In this document: piece after piece, positions 37,264 to 45,922 of the stretch
How positions within the stretch are numbered: the first letter of the stretch is position 1
Layout of the letters: the number at the start of each line of letters is the position of its first letter
Assembly: GCF_000296465.1 (NCBI RefSeq)
Contig: NZ_JH815205.1
Span: 1 to 64,000, forward strand
Direction: 5' to 3'
DNA: 64,000 nucleotides
Source of the DNA: Barnesiella intestinihominis YIT 11860
GTDB taxonomy: Bacteria > Bacteroidota > Bacteroidia > Bacteroidales > Barnesiellaceae
Translations under genes and position numbers: made by a program
Notes under the pieces: generated by a model
The model's database searches: none
What the model was told of the DNA's origin: nothing
What the model saw: the letters and a program-made list of their open reading frames with translations, nothing else

Positions 37264-38796
37264 ATGAAACAAAAAGAAATCAATAAAGTCGAAATACGCA
37301 ATCTTCAAAAAGAAGATTACGACCAACTGGCTAGCTCTTTCACCCGTGTCTATGCCGACGGTAGCGACGTATTTTGGACTCCCGAACAAATCGACAAACT
37401 CATTCGCATATTCCCCGAAGGACAAATCGTCACGGTCGTCGATGATAAAATCGTGGGCTGTGCCCTCTCTATCATCGTAAACTATAACGATGTAAAGAAC
37501 GACCACACCTACGCCCAAGTCACAGGAAACGAAACATTCGACACTCACACGCGGAAGGGAAATATCCTGTATGGTATCGAAGTGTTCATACACCCCGATT
37601 ATCGGGGCCTACGCCTCGCCCGACGTATGTACGAATATCGCAAAGAGTTGTGTGAAAAGCTCAATCTGAAAGCGATCATGTTCGGCGGACGTTTGCCGAA
37701 CTACCACAAATACGCCGACCGAATGCGCCCCAAAGAGTACATCGACAAGGTGCGTCAACGCGAGATATTCGACCCGGTGCTATTGTTCCAACTCTCCAAC
37801 GATTTCCACGTCCGTAAGGTAATGCGAAACTATTTGCCCAACGACGAGGAGTCGAAACACTTCGCCTGTCTGCTCCAATGGGACAACATCTACTATCAAG
37901 AGCCTACCGAAGAATATATATCTCCTAAGACCACCGTGCGGGTAGGCCTCGTACAATGGCAAATGCGTAGTTACAAAACGCTCGACGATCTTTTCGAGCA
38001 AGTGGAATTTTTCGTCGATTCCGTAAGCGGCTATCAAAGCGACTTCGTCCTCTTTCCAGAGTATTTCAACGCCCCGCTCATGGCTCGGTTCAACGATGCG
38101 AGCGAGTCTCAGGCTATCAGAGGATTAGCTCGATATACCGACGAAATACGAGAACGTTTCATCAATCTTGCAATTCGGTACAACATCAACATCATTACAG
38201 GAAGTATGCCGCTGATTAAAGAAGACGGACTGCTCTACAACGTAGGTTTCTTATGCCGTCGAGACGGTACCTACGAAATGTATGAAAAACTACATGTCAC
38301 CCCCGACGAAATGAAATGCTGGGGATTGAGCGGCGGTAAAGCCATTCGGACTTTCGAGACCGACTGCGCCAAAATCGGAGTCTTGATTTGTTACGATGTC
38401 GAGTTCCCCGAACTCTCCCGAATCATGGCCAGCGAAGGTATGCAAATATTGTTCGTTCCGTTCCTCACCGATACCCAAAACGCCTATTCCCGTGTAAGAG
38501 TCTGCGCACATGCCCGTGCCATCGAGAACGAATGCTTCGTAGTCATAGCCGGTAGCGTAGGCAACCTGCCCAAAGTACACAACATGGATATTCAATATGC
38601 CCAGTCGGGAGTTTTTACCCCCTGTGATTTCGCATTCCCGACAGACGGACGCAGAGCCGAGGCTACCCCGAACACCGAAATGATTCTTATCTCGGACGTC
38701 GATTTGGATCTTTTGAACGAATTGCACACCTACGGTAGCGTGCGCAACCTCAAAGATCGTCGCAACGATCTCTATGAAGTGAGAATGAAGAAATAA
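37264..38796 (+). CDS. GNAT acetyltransferase fused to carbon-nitrogen hydrolase
   Basis: A 510-residue two-domain cytoplasmic protein. The first part (about 1-210) is a GNAT fold with VFIHPDYRGLRLARRMYEYR as acetyl-CoA binding motif. The second (about 222-505) is a nitrilase-superfamily domain with the catalytic glutamate in LFPEYFNAPL, lysine in YEKLHVTPDE and cysteine in GVLICYDVEFPE. Such fusions are known in many bacteria. The acceptor and the amide substrate are unknown; acetylation followed by amide hydrolysis in one pathway is a reasonable guess. It ends ahead of a strong terminator. Confidence 0.9.
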   Translation: MKQKEINKVEIRNLQKEDYDQLASSFTRVYADGSDVFWTPEQIDKLIRIFPEGQIVTVVDDKIVGCALSIIVNYNDVKNDHTYAQVTGNETFDTHTRKGNILYGIEVFIHPDYRGLRLARRMYEYRKELCEKLNLKAIMFGGRLPNYHKYADRMRPKEYIDKVRQREIFDPVLLFQLSNDFHVRKVMRNYLPNDEESKHFACLLQWDNIYYQEPTEEYISPKTTVRVGLVQWQMRSYKTLDDLFEQVEFFVDSVSGYQSDFVLFPEYFNAPLMARFNDASESQAIRGLARYTDEIRERFINLAIRYNINIITGSMPLIKEDGLLYNVGFLCRRDGTYEMYEKLHVTPDEMKCWGLSGGKAIRTFETDCAKIGVLICYDVEFPELSRIMASEGMQILFVPFLTDTQNAYSRVRVCAHARAIENECFVVIAGSVGNLPKVHNMDIQYAQSGVFTPCDFAFPTDGRRAEATPNTEMILISDVDLDLLNELHTYGSVRNLKDRRNDLYEVRMKK

Positions 38797-38804
38797 CAAA
38801 AACG

Positions 38805-38838
38805 AAAACGGTCTCTTGAATATTCAAGAGACCGTTTT
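38805..38838. terminator. Strong bidirectional terminator
   Basis: A perfect palindrome starting AAAACGGTCTCTTGAA (38805) and ending at 38838 forms a stem of about 16 bases with A and T runs on its two sides. It lies between the GNAT-nitrilase gene and the oppositely read tRNA. Confidence 0.85.
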
Positions 38839-38843
38839 CATCG

Positions 38844-38916
38844 AGCGGCAAACGAGACTCGAACTCGCGACCCTCAGCTTGGGAAGCTGATGCTCTACCA
38901 ACTGAGCTACTACCGC
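38844..38916 (-). tRNA. tRNA-Gly (anticodon CCC)
   Basis: A 73-base cloverleaf on the minus strand. The acceptor stem is GCGGTAG with TTGCCGC, the D arm is GCTC-AGTTGGTA-GAGC, the anticodon stem TCAGC/GCTGA holds the loop TTCCCAA, and the T arm is GCGAG-TTCGAGT-CTCGT. The loop gives anticodon CCC (glycine GGG codons). CCA is not encoded, as usual in Bacteroidetes. The discriminator base is T. Confidence 0.93.
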
Positions 38917-39016
38917 AGTTTTTCATTTCTTATTACGGGGACAAATGTAGAAGTTTTTTTTCTACTTTACAAATTATTGCCGTATTTTTACCACATAGAA
39001 AAATCATAAAAACGAT

Positions 39017-39514
39017 ATGGTAAAAATTGGTTTGTTGTCCGACACCCATGCTTGGTGGGACGACCGTTACGAAAAATATTTTGCCGAATGTGACGAAATC
39101 TGGCATGCCGGAGATATAGGCTCAGTCCAAGTCGCCGACCGGTTCGAAGCCTTGAAACCATTTCGGGCGGTATACGGGAACATCGACGGTCAAGAGTTAC
39201 GGATTCGCTATCCTCAGCACCAACGTTTCAGCATCGAAAATACCGATATATGGATAACACACATAGGGGGCTATCCGGGCCGATATGCACGCGAAGTGAC
39301 CCCGGAAATATACATACACCCACCCCAATTATTCATATCGGGTCACTCGCATATCTTGAAAGTTCTTTATGACAAAACCCTACACTGCCTGCACATCAAT
39401 CCGGGAGCCGCAGGAATGTACGGATTCCACAAAAAACGTACATTGGTACGCTTCGCCATCGATAAGGGAGAATTTAAGGATTTGGAAGTTATCGAACTAG
39501 CTGATAATCGATAA
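39017..39514 (+). CDS. YfcE/MJ0936-type metallophosphodiesterase
   Basis: A 165-residue cytoplasmic phosphoesterase. The metal ligands are in LSDTHAWW (D-x-H), HAGDIG, YGNIDG, THIGGYPGRY and SGHSHILK, matching the YfcE/MJ0936 family of manganese-dependent phosphodiesterases. The length is typical. It converges with the lipid kinase gene 9 bases downstream. The substrate is not predictable. Confidence 0.9.
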   Translation: MVKIGLLSDTHAWWDDRYEKYFAECDEIWHAGDIGSVQVADRFEALKPFRAVYGNIDGQELRIRYPQHQRFSIENTDIWITHIGGYPGRYAREVTPEIYIHPPQLFISGHSHILKVLYDKTLHCLHINPGAAGMYGFHKKRTLVRFAIDKGEFKDLEVIELADNR

Positions 39515-39523
39515 GTACAAAAA

Positions 39524-40492
39524 TCAAATATTCAACTCCTGACGAACGGTTTCGATAAATTCCCAAAATACCGAAGCGAAAGGTTCGATAATAGAGCGTT
39601 TCGGTTCACCCGAGGGAATGAGCGCATGCAATCCACCTTTGAAACAACGCACATCTATGCGGGTTCCCATCTCTATGGGCTCTCCGTCGAGATGTATCGC
39701 ACCGGGCTTTTCCCTCTTAATCGTGAGCGATTCGGTCGTGAAGCTCTTGATATTGGAATCTTGATCGATATGTTTGGTAAATAGCAAAAGAGCCAATGCA
39801 GCCGTATCGAACGGGGTAAAGGGCATAAGCACCGTGACATCGATTTTCCCGTCCTGCATGCTGGCATGAGGGGCTATATAAGCATTATTACCATATTGCG
39901 AGGCATTGCCGCAGGCAATCAAGAAAGCCTTTTCGGTCACCGTCCCGTCAGGCATTTCGATTTGATAAGTTTCCGATTTATATTTGAGATACTCCGTAAG
40001 AGCCTTAGCCACATACGACAATTTTCCTCGGCGTTTTCCCTGCGCGAATTTCAAGCTCACCAAAGCATCGAAGCCGACCCCGCAAGTGCAGAAAAAAGGG
40101 CGATCGTTTGCCGTACAATAATCCAAATCTACGATCTGCCCGTCGTTGATAATTTCGAGAGCTTTTCGCACGTCCATCGATATACCCAAATGGCGGGCAA
40201 GTCCATTGCCCGAACCTACCGGAACGATAGCCAATGCCGTGGAAGTATCGATAAGCTCCCGGGCTATTTCGTTGCAAGTTCCGTCTCCGCCTACGGACAG
40301 CACGATGTCCACACTTTCGTCCACGGCCCGGCGAGTCAATTCGGCTCCATGCCCCGCATACTGTGTAAAAACACATTCCACCCGATATTTCGAAGGTTCT
40401 ATTACTTCCCTTATCAGAGCAGGGATTTCTTCCTTATCTTTTGTTCCCGATATAGGATTTATAATAGCTAAGAGTCTTTTCGGTGCAGACAT
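39524..40492 (-). CDS. Diacylglycerol kinase-like lipid kinase
   Basis: A 322-residue member of the DAGK_cat family (YegS/BmrU-like). INPISGTKDK binds phosphate and SVGGDGTCNEIARELID is the nucleotide-binding GGDGT motif; PVGSGNGLARHLGI follows. A C-terminal beta-sandwich contains HLDGEPIEMG. It would phosphorylate diacylglycerol or a related lipid at the membrane face. I chose the ATG at 40492 (MSAPKRLLAIINP) because the upstream 39 codons are not conserved-looking and the family starts with this strand. Confidence 0.88.
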   Translation of the reverse strand: MSAPKRLLAIINPISGTKDKEEIPALIREVIEPSKYRVECVFTQYAGHGAELTRRAVDESVDIVLSVGGDGTCNEIARELIDTSTALAIVPVGSGNGLARHLGISMDVRKALEIINDGQIVDLDYCTANDRPFFCTCGVGFDALVSLKFAQGKRRGKLSYVAKALTEYLKYKSETYQIEMPDGTVTEKAFLIACGNASQYGNNAYIAPHASMQDGKIDVTVLMPFTPFDTAALALLLFTKHIDQDSNIKSFTTESLTIKREKPGAIHLDGEPIEMGTRIDVRCFKGGLHALIPSGEPKRSIIEPFASVFWEFIETVRQELNI

Positions 40493-40721
40493 AGAATTTT
40501 CTGTTTTCGAAAAAGCATAGGCAAAACCCGTACATGGAATGAATACAAGACATTCGAACAATCCCGATTCATCGAAACTTAACGGCCCGATTGCCATAGC
40601 GGGTGACAAAGGTACGAATTTTTCCCAAACTTTTACAAACCTATAACACGCTTCCGACTTTACGTTATAAACTAAATGATAAAATGGCCAACAAAAAACT
40701 CGTATTTCTCAAACAACTTAG

Positions 40722-40891
40722 TACCTTTGTAGAAGATAGGAGTCTTTGGGTAGAACCAAATCGGAAATACGATTTCCGTTTGTCTCCGAACCCACCTTTC
40801 ACTATATTTGTAGAATATAGGTTGCGGTTCGACATAGTCAAGTCGGAAATAAATTTCCTATTGACTTTGCACTAACCTTTCACTATATTTG
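40722..40891 (+). promoter_or_regulatory. Tandem promoter array with 81-base period
   Basis: Three -7 boxes lie exactly 81 bases apart: TACCTTTG (40722-40729), TATATTTG (40803-40810) and TATATTTG (40884-40891). The second has TTTG 20 bases upstream (40779-40782) and the third TTG 20 bases upstream (40861-40863). Between them lie the palindromes CGGAAATACGATTTCCG (40762-40778) and GGAAATAAATTTCC (40845-40858), also about 82 bases apart. The unit is a diverged direct repeat of about 81 bases and leads into the DUF308 gene at 40937. Confidence 0.7.
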
Positions 40892-40936
40892 TTGTTTATA
40901 ATATAAAGCGAACATTAACTAAAAAAGATATATTCC

Positions 40937-41449
40937 ATGAATGCTTTTCAAAACCCATTAATACGTATTATAGCCTCTATCGCCGTAGGCTTGTTACTCA
41001 TTTTATATCCGAATGCCGCTCTGCCTACGATTCTTTTAATCATCGGTATTCTCATCGGATTACCCAGTCTATACGCTCTCCTCATTTATCTATTGAGCGA
41101 GGATAGAAATAAGTTACCCTTCCCCGTTTTATCCTTAGTGATGTTGCTGTTCGGTTGTACGCTTATGCTGTTTCCCGGCTGGTATATAGGCATTACGGTA
41201 TATGTTTTGGGTGGAGCGCTGGTATTGATAGGAGTTTATCAAATACTCTATCTGCTGACACTTAAAAAAAATCTGAGGAGCAAAGCGGGTTGGCTCTCCT
41301 ATCTGTTACCGGCTATCGTTCTGCTCATCGGCATAGAAATTTTGGTCAATCCGTTCTCGGCGACCGAGAGGGTTATGGTGATTACTTTCGGAGCGGCAAC
41401 ACTTCTTTACGGTATCACTGACCTGATTTACTATATCCGGTTAAAATAA
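40937..41449 (+). CDS. DUF308 (HdeD-like) membrane protein
   Basis: A 170-residue inner membrane protein made of about six short membrane helices, in pairs, with the HdeD/DUF308 pattern (IASIAVGLLLILYPNAALPT, GGALVLIGVYQILYLL, ILVNPFSATERVMVITFGAA). HdeD in E. coli is linked to acid resistance; here the role is unknown. It lies behind the repeated promoter array and is probably transcribed alone. Confidence 0.85.
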   Translation: MNAFQNPLIRIIASIAVGLLLILYPNAALPTILLIIGILIGLPSLYALLIYLLSEDRNKLPFPVLSLVMLLFGCTLMLFPGWYIGITVYVLGGALVLIGVYQILYLLTLKKNLRSKAGWLSYLLPAIVLLIGIEILVNPFSATERVMVITFGAATLLYGITDLIYYIRLK

Positions 41450-41468
41450 ATTCCGTAAAAATTATTTC

Positions 41469-43883
41469 TCAAAAATCTATGGAAAGCCTCAGATTTATCT
41501 GACGGCGAGTAAGGTAATTGGGCACAGCATATTGCGCATTGGTAATATCCGTCACCCAATAGTACGAGTTCACATTACTTATATCTAACAGGTTAAAGAC
41601 ATCTATTCCTATCCACACGCTTTTCAAATGACGTAAAACGCCTTTCTGCAAAAGTTTATCTTCGCCTCCGACCAAAATACGAGAAGCTCCTATATCGACA
41701 CGCTTATATGCCGGAGCGCGGAAATAACCTGCCTGTCGGCCTTTCCGGGGCGAACCCACCGGCAAACCGTCGGCAAAAATAGCCCGTAGACTGAATTTAT
41801 ACTTCGGGAACCGAGGTACATAATCTTGAAAATAAAGCCCCACACTATATCGTTGGTCGGTAGGTCGAGGTAATTTCACGCCATTGATTTCCTCCTGTGT
41901 CTTCATCAGAGAAAACGTAAGCCACGAATCGACACCGGGCACGAACTGCCCGAAGAGTTTCATATCCAATCCGGCGGCATACCCTTTCGCCTCGTTCTGC
42001 CCGCTGTACCACACCCGCAGATTATCTACTTCATAAGGAATAAGATGGTCAAGTTTCTTATAATACAACTCTGCCGTAAATTTGAAAGGTCTGTCCAATG
42101 CCCGGAACGAATAATCTCCACCCAGTACCACATGAATAGAACGTTGAGACTTGATATTCCGATTGAGCTGCACGACATAATTGTTAGCGGCATCACAAAC
42201 CGTGTCGCGCAACTCCTTATAAAAAGGAGCTTGATAATAAAGCCCGCCGGCAAGACGAGTCGTTATCTGTTCGTTGGCAGCCGGAATAAAAGAAATCGAC
42301 GCACGAGGACTGACAAGGGTCTCCTTGTTGAATCCCCAATAAGAAGCCCTCAATCCGCCGGTAAAGATAAAGCGCCCCCACAAAGTCCGTAACCGGTAGG
42401 TATCTTGCAAATAGGCCGACAAACGATGGCTCTCCATATCTTGTCGGGAAAACAAGTTATAAATCATCTCGACCGATTGCCCCGTATGCGGCAAAGAATA
42501 ACCAGCCGAATCTCGCATCTCCCATTCCCTCACCCGATCGTGTATCTTTTCGTATTGGTGGGTCAATCCCCACTTCAACTCATTCTGCCCCAATTTTGTA
42601 GCTCCTTTCAATGAAGTAGCCACCACCGATGCTCTCAACCGGTTACGAGCATGCTCGTGATAAGTCCCCACTCCAAGAGCTCCCTTATTCTCGGTCGACT
42701 CGCCGTCCTCGCCATTAGCCAAATCGTCCAACCAATACTGCCCGGCAATATCGTAAGTCACCAGTTCGTTCGTGACGAAAGCCGAGGTCATCAAAGCCCA
42801 TTGAGTATATTTATCGGGGAAAAAATTCAACGAAAAAGCACCGAAATAAGTCTCGAACTTATCTTTTTCATAACCGTCGAAATAGACTTTAAACTGTTTG
42901 GCATCGGTCGCCGTACCGAATGACGTATTCCGCTCGTGGGGAGTAAATTTATAATTGTTAATGGAAATATTGCCCAGCAAAGAAGCCTCCCACTTCGGTG
43001 CGAATTTATAAGTAAGATAAGTTTGATAATCGAAAAAAGAGGGCTCGTACTCTCCTTTGGTATCGAGAGAACTCAACAAAGTAGAATTGGTTTTATAACG
43101 CACGCCGTGTAGTTGCGAGAATTTCTTGGTACTCTGTCCTACCGAAGCGGTAGCCCCTAAAAAACTGGCGGACACCGATCCTTCGAACGCTTCGGGATGC
43201 TTGTAAATAATATCGAGCACCGACGACATCTTGTCGCCATATTCGGCCGAAAATCCGCCTGACGAAAATCCTACGGCCCCTACCATATCGGGGTTGATGA
43301 TACTCAACCCCTCCTGTTGCCCCGAACGGACAGTCAATGGTCGATAGACCTCTATACCGTTGATATACACGATATTTTCATCAAAATTACCCCCTCGCAC
43401 GGAATATTGCGAACTCAGCTCGTTACTCGAATTGACACCGGCAAAAGTTGTCAACATAGCCTCGATACTGCCCCCCGTCGCATCGGGCATCAATTTCAAA
43501 TCCTTCGTGTCGATCGTCTGCAACGTACTCGTCTGCCGGCGATGAGTCGCCACGACAACCTCGTTCAACAACTTGGCGTTCTTGTTCAGACGTACCGACA
43601 AGGAAACATCTTTCGTGAGATTGAGCAACTGGCGGCGCTCCTCCCGATACCCCAAACAGGAATAAATCACCACGATGGAATCTCCTGCCGGAATGGAAAG
43701 CTGATACTCCCCTTTCAAATCGGTCATCGTCCCCATCGTCGTTCCTGCCACTCGTACCGTAGCCAACTCTATGGGCTGATTGTCACTGTCATACACGCGT
43801 CCTGTCAGCTTCACACGCCCCTGTGCCGCCAACTGAAAAACCGCGCCTATCGTGATAAAAAGGAATAATATCTTGTATCTCAT
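41469..43883 (-). CDS. TonB-dependent receptor
   Basis: An 804-residue outer membrane receptor. Signal peptide (MRYKILFLFITIGAVFQLAA), an N-terminal carboxypeptidase regulatory-like domain (KLTGRVYDSDNQPIELATVR, about 20-105), a plug domain (about 115-225, with SSQYSVRGGNFDENIVYING) and a 22-strand-type barrel ending in aromatic LRLSIDF. I chose the ATG at 43883 because it directly starts the signal peptide. No SusD partner gene adjoins, so it is more likely a metal, vitamin or siderophore receptor than a glycan one. It is the last chromosomal gene before the conjugative element. Confidence 0.9.
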   Translation of the reverse strand: MRYKILFLFITIGAVFQLAAQGRVKLTGRVYDSDNQPIELATVRVAGTTMGTMTDLKGEYQLSIPAGDSIVVIYSCLGYREERRQLLNLTKDVSLSVRLNKNAKLLNEVVVATHRRQTSTLQTIDTKDLKLMPDATGGSIEAMLTTFAGVNSSNELSSQYSVRGGNFDENIVYINGIEVYRPLTVRSGQQEGLSIINPDMVGAVGFSSGGFSAEYGDKMSSVLDIIYKHPEAFEGSVSASFLGATASVGQSTKKFSQLHGVRYKTNSTLLSSLDTKGEYEPSFFDYQTYLTYKFAPKWEASLLGNISINNYKFTPHERNTSFGTATDAKQFKVYFDGYEKDKFETYFGAFSLNFFPDKYTQWALMTSAFVTNELVTYDIAGQYWLDDLANGEDGESTENKGALGVGTYHEHARNRLRASVVATSLKGATKLGQNELKWGLTHQYEKIHDRVREWEMRDSAGYSLPHTGQSVEMIYNLFSRQDMESHRLSAYLQDTYRLRTLWGRFIFTGGLRASYWGFNKETLVSPRASISFIPAANEQITTRLAGGLYYQAPFYKELRDTVCDAANNYVVQLNRNIKSQRSIHVVLGGDYSFRALDRPFKFTAELYYKKLDHLIPYEVDNLRVWYSGQNEAKGYAAGLDMKLFGQFVPGVDSWLTFSLMKTQEEINGVKLPRPTDQRYSVGLYFQDYVPRFPKYKFSLRAIFADGLPVGSPRKGRQAGYFRAPAYKRVDIGASRILVGGEDKLLQKGVLRHLKSVWIGIDVFNLLDISNVNSYYWVTDITNAQYAVPNYLTRRQINLRLSIDF

Positions 43884-44018
43884 CGGGATTCTATACACAC
43901 TGTGCCTCTTTCGTCGAAGGCACATTTATTAAACGGGAAAAAACTCCGTTCAGTATACGGCCGGACGAAAAGTATCAAAAAAAGTTTCTACCATTAACCG
44001 TAGAACAACAAGGTTATT

Positions 44019-44028
44019 GTATCTTTGC
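44019..44028 (+). other. Candidate attachment site core
   Basis: GTATCTTTGC matches the 10-base GTANNTTTGC core that I recall for IntDOT integration. It has no good -33 element at 19-21 bases upstream, so it does not look like a promoter. It lies between the last chromosomal gene and the first element features. The same core is common by chance near promoters. Confidence 0.45.
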
Positions 44029-44096
44029 GTCGCGAAGTTACGAAAAGAGTGTAATTTATTGGAAATGAGCGTAGGTTAATTGCTCTTGATAGTAAT

Positions 44097-44152
44097 AGGT
44101 TACGATTTAGTTAGTTATCTACTGCATTATCCTTCTGCGCGTTGCGTAACCT
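44097..44152. repeat. Inverted repeat near the element end
   Basis: AGGTTACG (44097-44104) and CGTAACCT (44145-44152) are inverted. A near copy, AAGTTACG, lies at 44035-44042. Repeated short sites next to an att core are what arm-type binding sites of a tyrosine recombinase look like; this reading is inference. Confidence 0.4.
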
Positions 44153-44262
44153 TCAAAGAACTCTTCGTATGCAAAAGTAGCTATTTAATTCGAGATTTTG
44201 ATATAAACTCCCGTTTTTTATCCCCTCATTCATAAGAATTTTCCGTAAAAGCGGTATTGTCC

Positions 44263-44310
44263 GTCGGCACACCATTGCCCAAAACGAGTTTGGAACAAAC
44301 GTGTGCCGAC
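44263..44310. repeat. Inverted repeat, possible RNA hairpin
   Basis: GTCGGCACAC (44263-44272) and GTGTGCCGAC (44301-44310) are a perfect 10-base inverted repeat around 28 bases. It may be a stem of a small RNA or a protein site. Confidence 0.5.
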
Positions 44311-44330
44311 TACCGCATAGCTGGAGAAAA

Positions 44331-44379
44331 GGGCATTGCCTCACGCCTAAACGATGTTTAGACAGATGAAGCAATGCCC
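44331..44379 (+). terminator. Two-tier hairpin followed by T-rich tract
   Basis: GGGCATTGC (44331-44339) pairs with GCAATGCCC (44371-44379), and CTAAAC/GTTTAG (44347-44352 with 44356-44361) forms an inner stem. CTTTCTTTT follows. It could end a short transcript that includes the hairpin at 44263-44310. Confidence 0.55.
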
Positions 44380-45043
44380 CTTTCTTTTGCGCCTATGCCA
44401 AGAGGTGCTTTTACGGGTTTTCAAATGATTTTTCTTTTTTCGCTGTCTCTTTTGCCGGAAGCGGAAAGTGAATGCAGAGTGTGTCAGCCTGCCCCATGAA
44501 TGAAACAGGCGCCCACACACAGCCGGACAAACCGGGAAGAATGATTGTTGCCACCCGGCTGAACAAGTTCCGTCGGATCGGAAACAATCATACTTCCTTT
44601 GTTGTGGTTTGCCCTTTTCACGCTTCCGGTGATGTCTTTTTCCTTTTGGTGATTCTTTTTTTTACGGATTTTCCCCTGAAGTTTTTTTCTACACAATCTG
44701 CCTCTGTTTTCGTTTACCTCCATTTTGCGCCTTTCAGTAAGCCGCATCAGTCAGTCATTTTCGTTCTGGGCGCAAAGGTAATTCCGGGATTGGACGGGAA
44801 AGCAAGGTCAAGCCTCCTGTTTTCGGTAAAAATCTCCAGCCCTGCGGGTAGTATTTTGACCGAAAAACCTTGCATTCCCTAATCCCTACCTTTTCAAGCA
44901 CCCGAAACGAAAACGACCGATGCGACAGAAAGACGCATAAAAAAAATGTCGGATAAACGAGAGGCAGATAAGATAGTTTGAAACTCAACTCCCTCAGCTC
45001 TTGAATCCGCATTAAAAACAAAAAAATCAAAAACAGCGAAGAT

Positions 45044-45259
45044 ATGACGGCAACGGCAAATTTCAGACAAATGGCGCAACACATCGGGTTGGCGATATGC
45101 GGCTTGATGATGCGCACCGCCTTCGGGGTGTTCGGCATCCTTTGGGGCATCATCAGAGAGATTGTAAACGGAGTGTTCCGAGTGGCGATAGGTGTAATCG
45201 TGGCTATCCTTTCCACCATTGCCTTCTTTGGCTTCATCCTTTGGTTATTCACCCTTTAA
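45044..45259 (+). CDS. Small membrane protein of the conjugative element
   Basis: A 71-residue protein with two hydrophobic segments (about 13-32 and 44-70) and a short basic N-terminus. I recognise no domain. Small proteins of this kind open the accessory operon beside pcfK/pcfJ-like genes in Bacteroidales conjugative elements. It is spaced 11 bases from the next gene, which suggests cotranscription. Function unknown. Confidence 0.6.
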   Translation: MTATANFRQMAQHIGLAICGLMMRTAFGVFGILWGIIREIVNGVFRVAIGVIVAILSTIAFFGFILWLFTL

Positions 45260-45270
45260 CCCTTACCGAC

Positions 45271-45492
45271 ATGGCAAAAAGAAACAGCAAGACGGCAGCG
45301 CAGCAGTGCAGATATTACGAGGTGGACAACATCTTCGTGTATATGGTGGAAACGTACATCAACGGCAATTTTGAAACTTTCCGAAGATTGTACCACGAAC
45401 TGAACAAGGACGCACGGAGGGATTTCATGGACTTCCTTCTCAGCGAGGTAGAGCCGACCTATTGGAGAGAGATACTGAAACAGATAATCTAA
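45271..45492 (+). CDS. Small conserved element protein, unknown function
   Basis: A 73-residue soluble protein rich in charged and aromatic residues (YYEVDNIFVYMVETYINGNF, ELNKDARRDFMDFLL). It seems all-helical. I chose the ATG at 45271; upstream codons would overlap the preceding gene in another frame. No known domain. It precedes the PcfK-like gene by 13 bases. Confidence 0.6.
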   Translation: MAKRNSKTAAQQCRYYEVDNIFVYMVETYINGNFETFRRLYHELNKDARRDFMDFLLSEVEPTYWREILKQII

Positions 45493-45505
45493 AAATGACA
45501 GCGAT

Positions 45506-45922
45506 ATGAAAGGAACAGACCATTTCAAGAGAACGATATATATGTACTTGGAACAGCGTGCGGAGGAAGATGCGCTATTTGCAAAGAAGTACCGCAACCC
45601 TGCCAAGAACATGGACGAGTGCGTGACCCACATTCTGAACTATGTGCAGAAAAGCGGTTGCAACGGTTTCACGGACGGAGAGATATTCGGGCAAGCCATC
45701 CACTACTATGAGGAAAACGAGATAGAGGTGGGCAAACCGATGGACTGCCAAGTGGTTGTGAACCACGTTGTGAAACTCACGGCAGAGGAAAAGGCGGAGG
45801 CACGTCAGAACGCTGTCCGCAAATACCAAGAGGAGGAACTCCGCAAGTTGCAGAACCGCCACAGACCGTCAGCGAGAAAAGAAAACCAACCCCAACCCTC
45901 ATTATTTGATTTAGGCTTATGA
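45506..45922 (+). CDS. PcfK-like protein
   Basis: A 138-residue protein similar in type to PcfK, a factor first named on the enterococcal conjugative plasmid pCF10 and common in Bacteroidales elements. It is acidic and helical in the centre, with DECVTHILNYVQKSGCNGFT and a basic, proline-rich tail (QPSLFDLGL). It overlaps the PcfJ-like gene by ATGA, so the two are likely made together. The biochemical role is unknown. Confidence 0.75.
   Translation: MKGTDHFKRTIYMYLEQRAEEDALFAKKYRNPAKNMDECVTHILNYVQKSGCNGFTDGEIFGQAIHYYEENEIEVGKPMDCQVVVNHVVKLTAEEKAEARQNAVRKYQEEELRKLQNRHRPSARKENQPQPSLFDLGL

Larger units (their letters stand above)
43884..45043. other. Junction region of chromosome and conjugative element
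   Basis: About 1,160 bases with no supportable gene. It contains the att-like core at 44019, the repeats at 44097-44152, and two structured inverted repeats at 44263-44379. The stretch 44,400-45,000 is C/T-rich; short frames there have odd composition and I reject them as genes. Confidence 0.5.

Noticed and set aside
44472-45252. Several frames on both strands at the element end
   Set aside because: Composition is biased and no conserved pattern is seen; the only credible gene begins at 45044.
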